From Paraburkholderia tropica (GTDB taxonomy: Bacteria; Pseudomonadota; Gammaproteobacteria; Burkholderiales; Burkholderiaceae), in assembly GCF_900109265.1 (NCBI RefSeq), contig NZ_FNZM01000015.1:62001-126000 (forward strand): a DNA stretch of 64,000 nucleotides, in the 5' to 3' direction. Of the stretch, positions 27,268-36,227 are shown one piece after another; position 1 is the stretch's first letter, and every line of letters begins with the position of its first letter. The notes beneath the pieces were generated by a model. It was given only the letters and a program-made list of their open reading frames with translations, did not search any database and had not been told where the DNA came from. A program made the position numbers and the translations under genes.

Positions 27268-27890
27268 CTTTGCCTCCTGTGCGAGTGGTCTTTGATCGTA
27301 AACCGATCTCAAAACTATGGATTACCTGGTAGTGCGTAGTGTGTCGCTCGTGAATGTGTGGCGACGCTGCACCAGTCGATCGCGGTTCCGGTTGGGAAAA
27401 GGCGGAGACACGACGAACTCAGAGTGCCATGAGCTATGAGACGCACCGGTTAGTCAAGCTGGTCGGTTTCCGGAACGGCAGAGGGAACGGCATGAAGTTA
27501 CCGTGAAATCCGTCAATATGAGAGAAATGGTGGGGCGATGAGGTGATCAGATTGGAGCGCTGATTGTTAGGAAAATTCCGAGGTTGGGTACCACCTCGCG
27601 TCCTGTCTGCCTGCACTTGACGGCCGTCAAGCTGTGTTGCGGCCCTAAAGTGCAATATAAGATTCTCTGCTGGCCCGAAGGGCAGGGGCTCTCAGCCTAA
27701 GGGCGGTGCCACGCCCGCTGGTTCCTTACAGCGCCAGTCTCTAAACCGCGGCCGAGTTCCGATGTCTCTCGGCCGCGGGTATAGGGCTTTACTTAATTTC
27801 ACGTTGCAACTTTTTTCTGGCCTTCGCGTCTGCCGCCTTTGTCGTGTGGTTTGATAGATAAGGAATGCAGATCAATCTGACGGGACGGCA
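27268..27890. other. gene-free stretch with perfect palindromes
   Basis: No gene is evident. Structures include the perfect 16-bp palindrome CTTGACGGCCGTCAAG (27616-27631), a GAGGT/ACCTC hairpin near 27578, a GGGCGGTGCCACGCCC hairpin near 27700, and an 11-bp stem CCGCGGCCGAG / CTCGGCCGCGG (27746-27778). The cluster of stems just ahead of the T6SS relic suggests a structured RNA or mobile-element scar. Confidence 0.5.
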
Positions 27891-28310
27891 ATGGCCCCGG
27901 AACTTCTTGATTATTACCTGCGGCAGTTGACGTACGTCACGGGGCTGTTTAGTGAATTCGCACAGAAGCACCCAAAGATCGCCGCGAGGCTCGGCGCGCA
28001 CGGGAACGAAGTACGCGACCCCTACATCGATCGACTGCTTCAGGCGTATGCATTGAGTGCGGCGCATTCGGAAATGCGCATTGACCGCTGGCCGCTTGAA
28101 ATTCCACAGCGTCTGCTCGATTGCATTGATGTCAACTTTAATGCGCCTCTGCCGTCGCTGGGCGTGACGCGGTTCCAGCCCGACGCGAAGGGTGTGCATA
28201 CGCCCGAGGGGGCGTTGTTGCCCCGCGATACGCGCCTGAGCATGGGTACGTCCGGGCCAGAATATTCCGATGGGCAAGCGCGACTACCAGCGGCAATTCT
28301 GGATGAGTGA
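27891..28310 (+). pseudogene. tssF (T6SS baseplate) 5' fragment
   Basis: The first about 116 residues (MAPELLDYYLRQLTYVTGLF..., GNEVRDPYIDRLLQAYAL, PLPSLGVTRFQPDAKG, LLPRDTRLS) match the N-terminus of TssF/ImpG/VasA, a type VI secretion baseplate protein normally near 600 residues. Family similarity stops near 28238. The last about 20 residues of the frame are an out-of-frame reading of vgrG sequence, ending at TGA 28308. It is thus a severe truncation caused by recombination and not a functional baseplate subunit. Confidence 0.85.
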
Positions 28311-28757
28311 CTGGGATTACCTCAACCTGCTGTGGCAGGAATGGGGTCTGTGCTTCTACTGGGAAGGAAGCACGCTGGTGATGATTGATAACCACGGTTA
28401 TCCGGGCCAGGACGAACCGTACAGGACGGTCCGGTATATCGAGCGCGGCGGCCAGCGTGTTGATGAGGAGCATATCCACAAGCTGAAGTATGGCCGAGGT
28501 TTGACCACGGGACAGGTGGTCTTGATGGACTACGACTATACGATGGCGGACGTGAATGGTTATGCGCGCAAAATGGGGCAGCGCAGCGACACCATGAACG
28601 ATAACGCCGAGGAATATAACTGGGGCGACTACGCGCAGCCGATGCAGGGCGGCATGGGCCTGAACTCGGAACGCAATGACGAGGAGTTTGAGGGCGACCA
28701 TCTGGCGCTGGTGCGCAGCGACGCGCATCGTAACAAGTCACTTGTCATCAAGGGTAG
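28240..28757 (+). pseudogene. vgrG (T6SS spike) internal fragment
   Basis: Reading frame opens right after a TGA at 28237. The encoded segment KRDYQRQFWMSDWDYLNLLW, VDEEHIHKLKYGRGLTTGQVV, YNWGDYAQPMQG and DHLALVRSDAHRNKSLVIKGSG matches the middle of Burkholderia-type VgrG (gp27-like part). Both the N-terminus and the whole gp5/OB-fold and C-terminal needle are missing. The frame continues without a stop into tssG-like sequence, giving a chimeric ORF. An ATG at 28270 could in principle start translation. Confidence 0.85.
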
Positions 28758-29685
28758 TGGGAAGCCGAGCCTGATTTTCGCGCCCAGCGAGATCGCGGAC
28801 GCGCGGGTGGTCAACGGCAAGTTGCGCATCCGCCTTTACAGCCTGGGCATGCTCGGGCCGAACGGCCCGTTGCCACTGCATGTCACGGAAATCGCCCGCG
28901 AGCGCGAAGAACATCGGCGCGATCCGACGTTGAGCAATTTCCTCGACATCTTTCATCATGGCGCGCTCGCGTTGCTTTACCGCGCATGGGCGTCGGCGCA
29001 ATCGGTCGTAAGCCTCGACCGGCCCGAGCGGGACAGGTTTTCGTTCTACGTCGGCAGTCTGTCGGGCTGCATGTTCCGGTACACACGAACTGTATCGTTG
29101 CCTACGCACGCAAGGCTTGCCGCTTCGCCTCATCTGATACGCGAAGCGCGCAGTCCCGATGCGCTGGCCGCATCAACAGCCTGGCACTTTGGCGTGCCGG
29201 TGCGCATTGAGGAACTTTCGGATGACTGGAGCGCGCTGCCCTCTGAGCTGCAATGCCGCATGGGGCAAGAGGTGGGAGCCGCCACGCTGGGGTGCGGAGC
29301 CATGCTGGGTGGTCACGTGTTCTCCCGGTCTCACCGTTTCTGCATGGTGATAGGGCCGGTCGATCTGGAAACGTATCAGCGCTTCACGCCGCAGGGAAAG
29401 GACTTGCTGCGGCTGATTGCCTGGGTGCGGGCGTACATCGGACGGGAGTATGAATGGCTGCTGGAATTACAGATTCGGCCGGATTGCATGCCGGAGGCAA
29501 TGTTAGGGGATCAGCACAAATTGGGCTGGTCAAGCTGGATGGGGCGGCAGGCAGGTCGGCAGCCGGTGGTCGGTATGCGCATCGAACCTGAACAATATCT
29601 GAGGCAACTCGCAGTGGATGGTCGGAACGATGGACGAATGAGTCCGATGCTCCCTGTGGGCGGCGTGCACGATGTATCTTGTTGA
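28758..29685 (+). pseudogene. tssG (T6SS baseplate) 3' fragment fused in frame to vgrG
   Basis: From about residue 165 of the chimeric ORF the sequence is TssG/ImpH/VasB: KPSLIFAPSEIADARVV, LYSLGMLGPNGPLPLHVTE, DPTLSNFLDIFHHGALALLYRAWA, RIEELSDDWSALP and LGWSSWMGRQAG. Roughly the C-terminal 300 residues are present, and the N-terminal domain that binds TssF is absent. In T6SS loci tssF precedes tssG, so this looks like a tssF-tssG pair that lost its middle, with a vgrG piece at the junction. No other T6SS gene is in the window. Confidence 0.85.
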
Positions 29686-30169
29686 ACCGGCGCCGGCCTT
29701 TGCGGACAGAATATGGCTGTGATCGCGATCGTGACGCTGATGAATCCACAACTCGCAAGCCACCGATGCGAGCAGACGGCTGGCGGGCGGTGTGATCGGA
29801 CGTATAAGCGTGGGGTTTGCAGGTCTGGTCGTGCTGTGTAATGCGGCGGTGAGTGTTCCGGAACTTACCGGGTCGCGCGCGTTCAGTCCGGGGTGATAGC
29901 GGGCGGAATCCGCGACTGTTCCAAATTTTGTGTGCAGCGCACCATATACAACCAAGCCAGTAAATATGAAAAATAGACGAAGGTGGCCGGATAGCGTCAG
30001 CTTTGCTAGCGGTGCCGCAGGCGAGAATTTCAGCCAGTGCCACCCAGATGCTGATATCGGTAACACCACGGTTGCAAGCATCCACCGTTCCACCCGATAA
30101 TCGCAGTCGATACGCCTGACGACGCACCCCAAGCGTCGCGGCCTTCCCCTCGCCACTACCCGTCGCGCC
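29686..30169. other. gap with a possible - strand membrane-protein remnant
   Basis: No intact gene. On the - strand from about 30100 to 29885 the frame reads RWMLATVVLPISASGWHWLKF and LRLFFIFTGLVVYGALHTKFG, two plausible membrane helices. The frame lacks a clear start and ribosome binding site and runs into unlikely sequence. It may be the remains of a small membrane protein lost with the T6SS genes. Confidence 0.35.
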
Positions 30170-31537
30170 GTGCTCAAAAACTCGCGCTTTGTCGGTCTTC
30201 TGCATATCCCCGGTTTCCTGCCGCTTGCCGGCGCCACCCTGATGCTCGGCGTGGCGATGTCGTTCACCGCGCCCTATCTCTCGCTATTCGGCGTCGAGCG
30301 CGCGGGTATGACGCCGCTGCGGCTCGGCCTGTTCATGACGACGATCGCCATGAGCGGCGTGATCGCCAGCACGGCGGCGGGCCGCTGGAGCGACGCCACC
30401 GGCAAGCATCGGCCGCTGTTGCTCGCCTCGCTATGCGCGGCCACGCTCGGCTATATCTCCCTGTGCATCGTGCGCGACTACCGGCTGCTGCTCGTGGTCG
30501 GCATCGCGTTCATCGGCGCGGGCGGCTGCGCGCTGTCGCTGGTGTTCTCGTTCAGCCGCGCGGCGCTGCCCTGCGCGGACGATGCCGAACGCACTTTCGC
30601 CAGCGCGACGCTGCGCACGATTCTCTCGGCGGCGTGGGTGTTCGGCCCGGCGGTCGGCGCGCTGGTGCTGGCGGCCACGAGCTTCTACGGCCTCTTTCTG
30701 TTCGCGGCGGCGAGCTTCGCGGCGTGCGGCTTCATCGTCTGGCGCATGCGCGAGCCGCGCGCCGACGAGCACGCCACCCAACATCTGATGACGCGTCCCA
30801 GGGCGCAGGAAGTCGCCCAGGAAATCGCCGAGGAGGCGATCGCGCCGTACGAAGGGCAGCCGCTCACGCAGGCGGAAGTGCAGCCCGCCGTGAAGCAGCG
30901 CGTGCGCGCAGACGCGCCCGAAGCCACGCAAAAAGACATCATGCGCGCCGTCGTGGCGCTCACGCTCATCGGCCTCGCGGCCAACGCGACGATGATCGTG
31001 CTGCCGCTCTACATCGTCCATGGGCTGGACGGCACGCGCATCGACGTTTCGATCATGCTCGGTCTCGGCGCGTTCATGGAAATCCCGATGATGCTCGCGC
31101 TCGGCGCGAAGGCCTCGAAGCTCAACAAGCCGAACTGGCTCGCGGCGTGTGCGGTCGTGCACGCGGTGTACTTCGCGTCGATGGCGGCGGCGCCCGGTGT
31201 GCATTCGCTCATCCCGATGCAGATTCTCAACGCATTCGTGGTGGCCGTGACGTCGTGCCTCGGCATGACCTACGTGCAGGATCTGATGCCCGAGTCGCCG
31301 GGGCGCGCGACGGCGCTGTTCTTCAATGCGTCGCGGCTCGGTTCGATTCTTTCCGGCGTGCTGTCGGGCTTGCTCGTGCAGGCCTTCGGTTATCGCGGCA
31401 CGTTCCTGTTCTGCGGTGTGCTGGCGCTGTGCGCGCTCGTGCTGTTCGCGGTGCCGGGCGAGCAATATCCGAAGATGTCGCGCGCGCTGCGCCGGTTCGT
31501 GCGCGAGCGCGTGGCGTCGCGTACGCGTCGCGACTGA
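30170..31537 (+). CDS. MFS sugar efflux transporter (SetA/SetB-like)
   Basis: A 455-residue 12-helix carrier starting with GTG 30170. Helix 2-3 loop GRWSDATGKHRPLL, the long-range SLVFSFSRAALP and LGMTYVQDLMPESPGRATALFFNASRLGSILSG are typical of the SET family, which exports sugars and sugar analogues. The central cytoplasmic loop is enlarged (residues about 200-255, rich in Glu/Gln/Ala) compared with the E. coli proteins. It is monocistronic. Substrate cannot be inferred from neighbours. Confidence 0.85.
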   Translation: MLKNSRFVGLLHIPGFLPLAGATLMLGVAMSFTAPYLSLFGVERAGMTPLRLGLFMTTIAMSGVIASTAAGRWSDATGKHRPLLLASLCAATLGYISLCIVRDYRLLLVVGIAFIGAGGCALSLVFSFSRAALPCADDAERTFASATLRTILSAAWVFGPAVGALVLAATSFYGLFLFAAASFAACGFIVWRMREPRADEHATQHLMTRPRAQEVAQEIAEEAIAPYEGQPLTQAEVQPAVKQRVRADAPEATQKDIMRAVVALTLIGLAANATMIVLPLYIVHGLDGTRIDVSIMLGLGAFMEIPMMLALGAKASKLNKPNWLAACAVVHAVYFASMAAAPGVHSLIPMQILNAFVVAVTSCLGMTYVQDLMPESPGRATALFFNASRLGSILSGVLSGLLVQAFGYRGTFLFCGVLALCALVLFAVPGEQYPKMSRALRRFVRERVASRTRRD

Positions 31538-31599
31538 GCGGCGTCGCGGTTATCCGGCTGATTGATCAGGCATCCGAATCAATTTTTCACCAAGGCAAA

Positions 31600-31620
31600 G
31601 CGGCGCGATCGACGCGCCGC
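31600..31620 (-). terminator. possible terminator of the - strand MFS gene
   Basis: GCGGCGCG / CGCGCCGC with a 5-base loop is followed on the - strand by TTTG only, so it is weak. Confidence 0.35.
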
Positions 31621-31643
31621 TGCCTGAATCTTCCCGCGTGGCG

Positions 31644-33170
31644 TTACTGTGCGGTTTCCGTCAGGCGAATTGCGTTCGTGCTGCCGGTTTCATCGGCGAA
31701 ATCTTCGGCGTCGACATCGTAGCCCGACGGTTCCCAGCGCACCGCGAGCAGCGCCGCGAGACCGGCGAGCGGCGCGATGGCGATGATCCAGAACACGCGC
31801 GTGCTGAGCGCGGCGGCAAGCACGGGGAACAGGAACAGCGACACGGTCGAGCTTGCGCGCATCAGCGTCTGGTTCAGGCCCACGCCCACGCCGCGCAGCG
31901 ACGTCGGGTAGCCGAGCGATGCGAACGTCATGCTGTGCGAGCCGGGCCCGATGCCCTGGCCGAACAGGAAGGCGGCGAGCAGCGCGACGGCGCTCACGAC
32001 TTCCGGCGTCGTCGACGGCTTGCCGACGATCGCGAGGCCCACGAGCGCGCAGAACTGGATCGTGTAGCCCCAGACCGTCATCCTCCACGCGCCGAAGCGC
32101 GGCACCGTGCGCACGGCGATCAGGCCACCGACGAACGCAAAACCCAGGTTGAGCGCGAGCGAGGCGAGGATGGTGGTGAGCATCGACTGCGCGAGGAAGC
32201 TCGAGATGATCACGGGCAGGCCGAACGCGACCGCGTTGTACGCGAACGAGGAGGCCACGCCGATCACGGTCGCGAGCGTCGTGCGTCGCGCGTAGACGCC
32301 GCGCATCAGCGCGCCGTAGTTCTTCCACGACGCCACGCGTGCGGGTTTCGCGGCGGCCGCCTGACGTGCTTCCGGCGCGACTTCGGCGTCGATGCCGTAG
32401 GAGCGTTTGAGGATGCGCGCGGCATCGGCGAGATCGCCCTGGTTCGCGGCCCACACCGGCGACTCGCTGATGTAGCGGCTGCGAATCGCGATGATGACGA
32501 GCGCGGGCACCGCGCCGAAACCGAGCGTCAGGCGCCACAGCAGGTGCGAGTGCGAGGCGGGCAGCGTCGAGTACAGCGCGAGCACGAGCAGATACGAGAC
32601 GCTGATCGCCGCATACCAGACGGGGCACCACATCGCCACGCGCGCGGCTTTGTTGCCGCGTCCGGCGAGGCGCGAGAACTCGGCGAGGAAGGCCATCGCC
32701 ACCGGCAGGTCGATGCCCACGCCGAGGCCCATCACGAAGCGCGCGCCGCCCAGCACCCATGCGTTGGGCGCGAGCGCGCAGGCGATCGCCGCGACCACGA
32801 AGAAGAACATGTCGGCCATGAACACGCGGTAGCGGCCGATGCGGTCGGTCAGGAAGCCGCCGAGGAACGCGCCGACGATTGCGCCGAAGGTGATCGCCGA
32901 GGCCACGAAGCCGGTGCCGGCGGGCGTCAGTGAGAATTCGCGCGCGACGTCCTTGAGGCCGAAGGCGAGGGCGCCCAGGTCGTAGGCGTCGAGGAACACG
33001 CCGCCCAGCGCGATCGCGACGACGATGCGTGCGTTGCTGCCGGGCGCGCCGCCCGCGTTGACGAGCCGCGAGACGTCGGCGGCGCTGCGGATGAGCGGAC
33101 GGCCGGCGTGGGACGAAGAGGAAGCCGAAGCGGGGGCGGATGCGGGGGCGGAAGCGGACGAGACGGACAT
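31644..33170 (-). CDS. MFS transporter, sugar/aromatic-acid:proton symporter type
   Basis: A 508-residue 12-helix carrier. Conserved motifs are the A-like loop GGFLTDRIGRYRVFMADM, GLGVGIDLPVAMAFLAEF after helix 4, SPVWAANQGDLADAARIL in the central loop and GIGPGSHSMTFASLGYPTSLRGVGVG in the second half. ATG 33170 is preferred; an in-frame TTG at 33218 is possible. The N-terminus has a low-complexity Ser/Ala/Pro tail of about 25 residues. Neighbours give no substrate clue. Confidence 0.85.
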   Translation of the reverse strand: MSVSSASAPASAPASASSSSHAGRPLIRSAADVSRLVNAGGAPGSNARIVVAIALGGVFLDAYDLGALAFGLKDVAREFSLTPAGTGFVASAITFGAIVGAFLGGFLTDRIGRYRVFMADMFFFVVAAIACALAPNAWVLGGARFVMGLGVGIDLPVAMAFLAEFSRLAGRGNKAARVAMWCPVWYAAISVSYLLVLALYSTLPASHSHLLWRLTLGFGAVPALVIIAIRSRYISESPVWAANQGDLADAARILKRSYGIDAEVAPEARQAAAAKPARVASWKNYGALMRGVYARRTTLATVIGVASSFAYNAVAFGLPVIISSFLAQSMLTTILASLALNLGFAFVGGLIAVRTVPRFGAWRMTVWGYTIQFCALVGLAIVGKPSTTPEVVSAVALLAAFLFGQGIGPGSHSMTFASLGYPTSLRGVGVGLNQTLMRASSTVSLFLFPVLAAALSTRVFWIIAIAPLAGLAALLAVRWEPSGYDVDAEDFADETGSTNAIRLTETAQ

Positions 33171-33368
33171 GCGAGGCGGGGCGGCAACGAGGAGCAACGA
33201 AAACTGCGGGCGGCGCAATGCCGGTCGAAGGCGCAGATGCTACCGGCGACGGCGCGCTCGCCCAAATCGTTTTTGGTTATGAGCTCATGCCTTGCGAGGC
33301 CGGTGTCCGGGCCGGACGCGTCGCGGGCATGACGACTGGCGTGGCAGGGAGCCAGTCAGCGCACAGAA

Positions 33369-33848
33369 TCAGTGCATATAGGTCACGCGGCGCGCGCGGT
33401 CGCTCAGTTGCACGCCGGCGTCGAGCAGCGCGATGGCGAACCAGCGCGCGGTCTTGAGCATGCCGCTCACGCTCGGCGTCGGCAGCCAGTCGTTGAGCAG
33501 CTGCACGGCGGCTTCGCTGCGCGTCGATTGCAGCAGCGCGATCACCTGCAGGAGCGAGCCTTCGTCCTTGGCCAGCTCCGAGGCGCAGCGGCAGCGCGTG
33601 TCGAGCGGGCGGCACGACGCGCGGCACAGCGTACCCATCAGCAGATCGAAGTGGCCGATGCCATCGACGGCGATACCGGCGTCGGCCAGCACGCCGCGCC
33701 AGTTTTCGTCCTTGGCGTAGGCGTCGCAATGCGGACGCAGCCAGGTGCGCACGGCGCGCAGCACGGTTTGCTCGGCGCTGTCGGGATGATGGACGAAGGT
33801 GTCGTCGATCAGGGTGTCGTTTCTCGTAAACGGGGCGGTGTAGTTCAT
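33369..33848 (-). CDS. Cys-rich hypothetical protein, probably Fur-regulated
   Basis: A 159-residue soluble protein, not recognised. The middle contains four clustered cysteines with spacing C-x3-C-x6-C-x-C (CRASCRPLDTRCRC), which could bind a metal or Fe-S cluster. The last third is helical and hydrophobic in patches (GMLKTARWFAIALLDAG). A GGAGGCTC stretch precedes the ATG at 33848. About 110 bases upstream lies a strong Fur box, so a role in iron starvation is inferred. Confidence 0.65.
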   Translation of the reverse strand: MNYTAPFTRNDTLIDDTFVHHPDSAEQTVLRAVRTWLRPHCDAYAKDENWRGVLADAGIAVDGIGHFDLLMGTLCRASCRPLDTRCRCASELAKDEGSLLQVIALLQSTRSEAAVQLLNDWLPTPSVSGMLKTARWFAIALLDAGVQLSDRARRVTYMH

Positions 33849-33956
33849 GGAGCCTCCGGCGAACGGTCAAGCGTGGCGCGGACGCTCCGCGCTCACATGA
33901 TTCGGTGCCGGTCTCGCCGGCATGGGCTCCATGATGCGGCAATTTTTTATCAAATG

Positions 33957-33973
33957 CAAATGATTCTCATTTG
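33957..33973. promoter_or_regulatory. Fur box
   Basis: CAAATGATTCTCATTTG is a perfect inverted repeat around TTC in an A+T-rich patch. It has the AAATGA-N3-TCATTT form of betaproteobacterial Fur sites. It lies between the - strand Cys-rich gene and the possible + strand sRNA. Confidence 0.85.
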
Positions 33974-33989
33974 ATATTTAATGCGCATG

Positions 33990-34183
33990 GCGGGAGGAGG
34001 ATGAACCGGACCGCGGCGTTCGTCGAGGCGTGGCGCCGTTTCGGCTGGGCGGAAAGGACTCTTCCAGGCGGCCCGCTTAATTCGGGGTCCGCAACCCGCT
34101 ACAGTGCGCCCATGCGTGTTCCAGCGTCGCTGGCGCATCGTGAGAGTTTGGCCCCTGCCCGCATACGGCAGGGGCTTTTTTTT
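33990..34183 (+). ncRNA. candidate Fur-controlled small RNA
   Basis: Downstream of the Fur box on the + strand, no convincing protein is encoded. A strong Rho-independent terminator (GCCCCTGCC / GGCAGGGGC, then eight T) nonetheless ends at 34183. A transcript of roughly 180-200 nt from a promoter overlapping the Fur box would fit an iron-responsive regulatory RNA. Transcription start and function are inferred, and no known sRNA family is recognised. Confidence 0.4.
34151..34183 (+). terminator. orphan Rho-independent terminator
   Basis: A 9-bp GC-rich perfect stem, a 7-base loop (CGCATAC) and an 8-base T-run, with no gene immediately upstream on this strand. Confidence 0.9.
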
Positions 34184-34655
34184 GCGCTGCGCAAACGGTC
34201 GCAAGATGGGGCCGGAACGTCTTTTCGACGCTCGCGACGGACCGCTCTCGCTGTCTAAGTAATTGAAGCGAAAGATACAAGTAATGTATTATTCAGCCCG
34301 CGCTGCGCGACAGCATGCCGCGCCAGGTGGGGCTTGCGAGGTCGAAACAGGTGATTTCGGAGTAAAAAGCGGGCTTCAGAGGCCGTTTTGTCGTTTTTCT
34401 TCGTAGTATAATTTCGAATAAAAACAATGACTTGCATCAATCTTCGATCCGGCTCGCATTGTTGCGCTGCAAAAGTTCCGTATTCCGATTACCCTCGTTA
34501 ACCCTTGAACGTGTGTTGCATTTCGCCGCTCAGCTGACAAAGACATTACAGCCAGCCCGGTTCGATTTTCACCCCGCGTCAATCTTTCAAATTGCTTGCG
34601 CCCGGGCGGCGCGCTGTCGAAGCTATTTGCTCCGCATTTTTAAGGTCCTGTTGAA
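34184..34655. other. A+T-richer leader region of the nuoM-like gene
   Basis: Nothing gene-like is seen. The stretch 34240-34460 is markedly more A+T-rich than its surroundings and probably contains the promoter of the downstream gene, but no single promoter stands out. Confidence 0.4.
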
Positions 34656-36227
34656 ATGCAATCCGTTCCATTTCTGAGTCTGGCGATCTGGATTCCCATC
34701 CTGTTCGGCGTGGCTGTGCTGCGTCTGGGGTCGGACCGTCATCCGCAGCGCGCGCGCTGGCTTTCGCTGATCGGCTCCATCGTCGGTCTGCTGCTGACGC
34801 TGCCGCTCATCAGCGGCTTCGACAACCACGAAGCCGGCATGCAGTTCGTCGAATTCCGCAACTGGCTGCCCGAGTTCGGCGTGGCGTGGCGTCTGGGGAT
34901 CGATGGCATTTCGATGTGGCTCGTCGTGCTTACCGCGTTCACGACGCTGGTGATCGTGATCGCCTCGTGGGAGTCGATCACCGTGCGCGTCGCCCAGTAC
35001 TTCGGCGCGTTCCTGATCCTCTCGGGCCTGATGGTCGGCACCTTTGCGGCCACGGACGGCATGCTGTTCTTCGTGTTCTTCGAAGCCACGCTGATCCCGC
35101 TGTACCTGCTGATCGGCACGTGGGGCCACGCCCGCCGCACGTACGCCGCGGTCAAGTTCTTCTTCTTCTCGTTCGGCGGCTCGCTGCTGATGCTGCTGTC
35201 GATGCTGTATCTCTACAGCCAGTCGCACACCTTCGACATGTCGGCGTGGCATAACCTCACGCTCGGCTTCGTCCCGCAGGTGCTGGTGTTCATCGGCTTC
35301 TTCGCGGCCTTCGCGGTCAAGGTGCCGATGTGGCCGTTCCACACCTGGCTGCCCGACGTCCACCTCGAAGCGCCCACCGGCGCGACCGTGCTGATGGCCA
35401 TGCTCAAGCTCGGCGGCTACGGCTTCCTGCGCTTCACGCTGCCGATCACGCCGGACGCCGCGCACTTCTTCGCGCCCGTGATCATCACGCTGTCGCTGGT
35501 GGCGGTGGTGTACTCGAGCCTGCTCGCGCTCGCGCAGACCGACATGACCAAACTGCTCGCGTACTCGACGGTCGCCCACATGGGCCTCGTCACGCTGGGC
35601 CTGTTCCTCTTCAACCAGATCGGCACCGAAGGCGCGATCGTTCAGATGATTTCGTACGGCTTCGTCTCGGGCGCGCTGCTGCTGTCGGTTGGCGTGCTGT
35701 TCGACCGTACCAAGACGCGCACGATCGCGGCTTACGGCGGCGTGGTCAACGTGATGCCGCGCTACGCGACGTTCATGATGCTGTTCTGCATGGCCAACGT
35801 CGGCCTGCCGGGCACCTCGGGCTTCGTGGGCGAGTTCATGGTCATCATGGGCGCGATCCGCGTGAACTTCTGGATCGGTGCGATCGCCACGACCACGGTC
35901 GTGCTCAGCGCCGCGTACACGCTGTGGATGTACAAGCGCGTGATCTTCGGCGCGGTGGCGAACAAGAGCGTCGCGAAGCTGGCTGACATCGGCCGCCGCG
36001 AAACGCTGATCTTCGCGTCGCTCGCCGCACTGGTGCTGGCGGTGGGCATCTATCCGAAGCCCATGACCGACGCGATCGAGCTCTCGGCCGCGAACCTCGT
36101 CGCTCAGGCCGGCCGCACCAAGCAGCCGACCGACGAAGCCGCGAACGCCAACACGGATGCCGTGCGCGCCGGTTCGGCCGGTGCGGACGTGCGTGCGGTT
36201 TCGCTGACCGAGCGTTCGCCGACGTAA
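34656..36227 (+). CDS. orphan NuoM/MrpD-like proton-translocating subunit
   Basis: A 523-residue membrane protein of the complex I antiporter-like family (Proton_antipo_M). VFFEATLIPLYLLIGTWG carries the conserved helix-5 Glu, and FAVKVPMWPFHTWLPDVHLEAPT and YSSLLALAQTDMTKLLAYSTVAHMG carry the helix-7/8 Lys and His/Lys region. The N-terminus is that of NuoM rather than NuoL or NuoN. No other nuo gene is present; instead cyoABCD follows. The C-terminal 50 residues are a soluble, Thr/Ala-rich tail. AAGG precedes the ATG. Could be a spare complex I subunit or a module coupled with the oxidase. Confidence 0.87.
   Translation: MQSVPFLSLAIWIPILFGVAVLRLGSDRHPQRARWLSLIGSIVGLLLTLPLISGFDNHEAGMQFVEFRNWLPEFGVAWRLGIDGISMWLVVLTAFTTLVIVIASWESITVRVAQYFGAFLILSGLMVGTFAATDGMLFFVFFEATLIPLYLLIGTWGHARRTYAAVKFFFFSFGGSLLMLLSMLYLYSQSHTFDMSAWHNLTLGFVPQVLVFIGFFAAFAVKVPMWPFHTWLPDVHLEAPTGATVLMAMLKLGGYGFLRFTLPITPDAAHFFAPVIITLSLVAVVYSSLLALAQTDMTKLLAYSTVAHMGLVTLGLFLFNQIGTEGAIVQMISYGFVSGALLLSVGVLFDRTKTRTIAAYGGVVNVMPRYATFMMLFCMANVGLPGTSGFVGEFMVIMGAIRVNFWIGAIATTTVVLSAAYTLWMYKRVIFGAVANKSVAKLADIGRRETLIFASLAALVLAVGIYPKPMTDAIELSAANLVAQAGRTKQPTDEAANANTDAVRAGSAGADVRAVSLTERSPT

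Noticed and set aside
31638..32933. Large + strand open frame across the MFS gene
   Set aside because: Antisense of a clear 12-helix transporter; Arg/His/Glu-rich without motifs.
33971..34258. 95-codon + strand frame after the Fur box
   Set aside because: It runs straight through the strong terminator at 34151-34183, has no ribosome binding site and unnatural composition; a non-coding RNA fits better.
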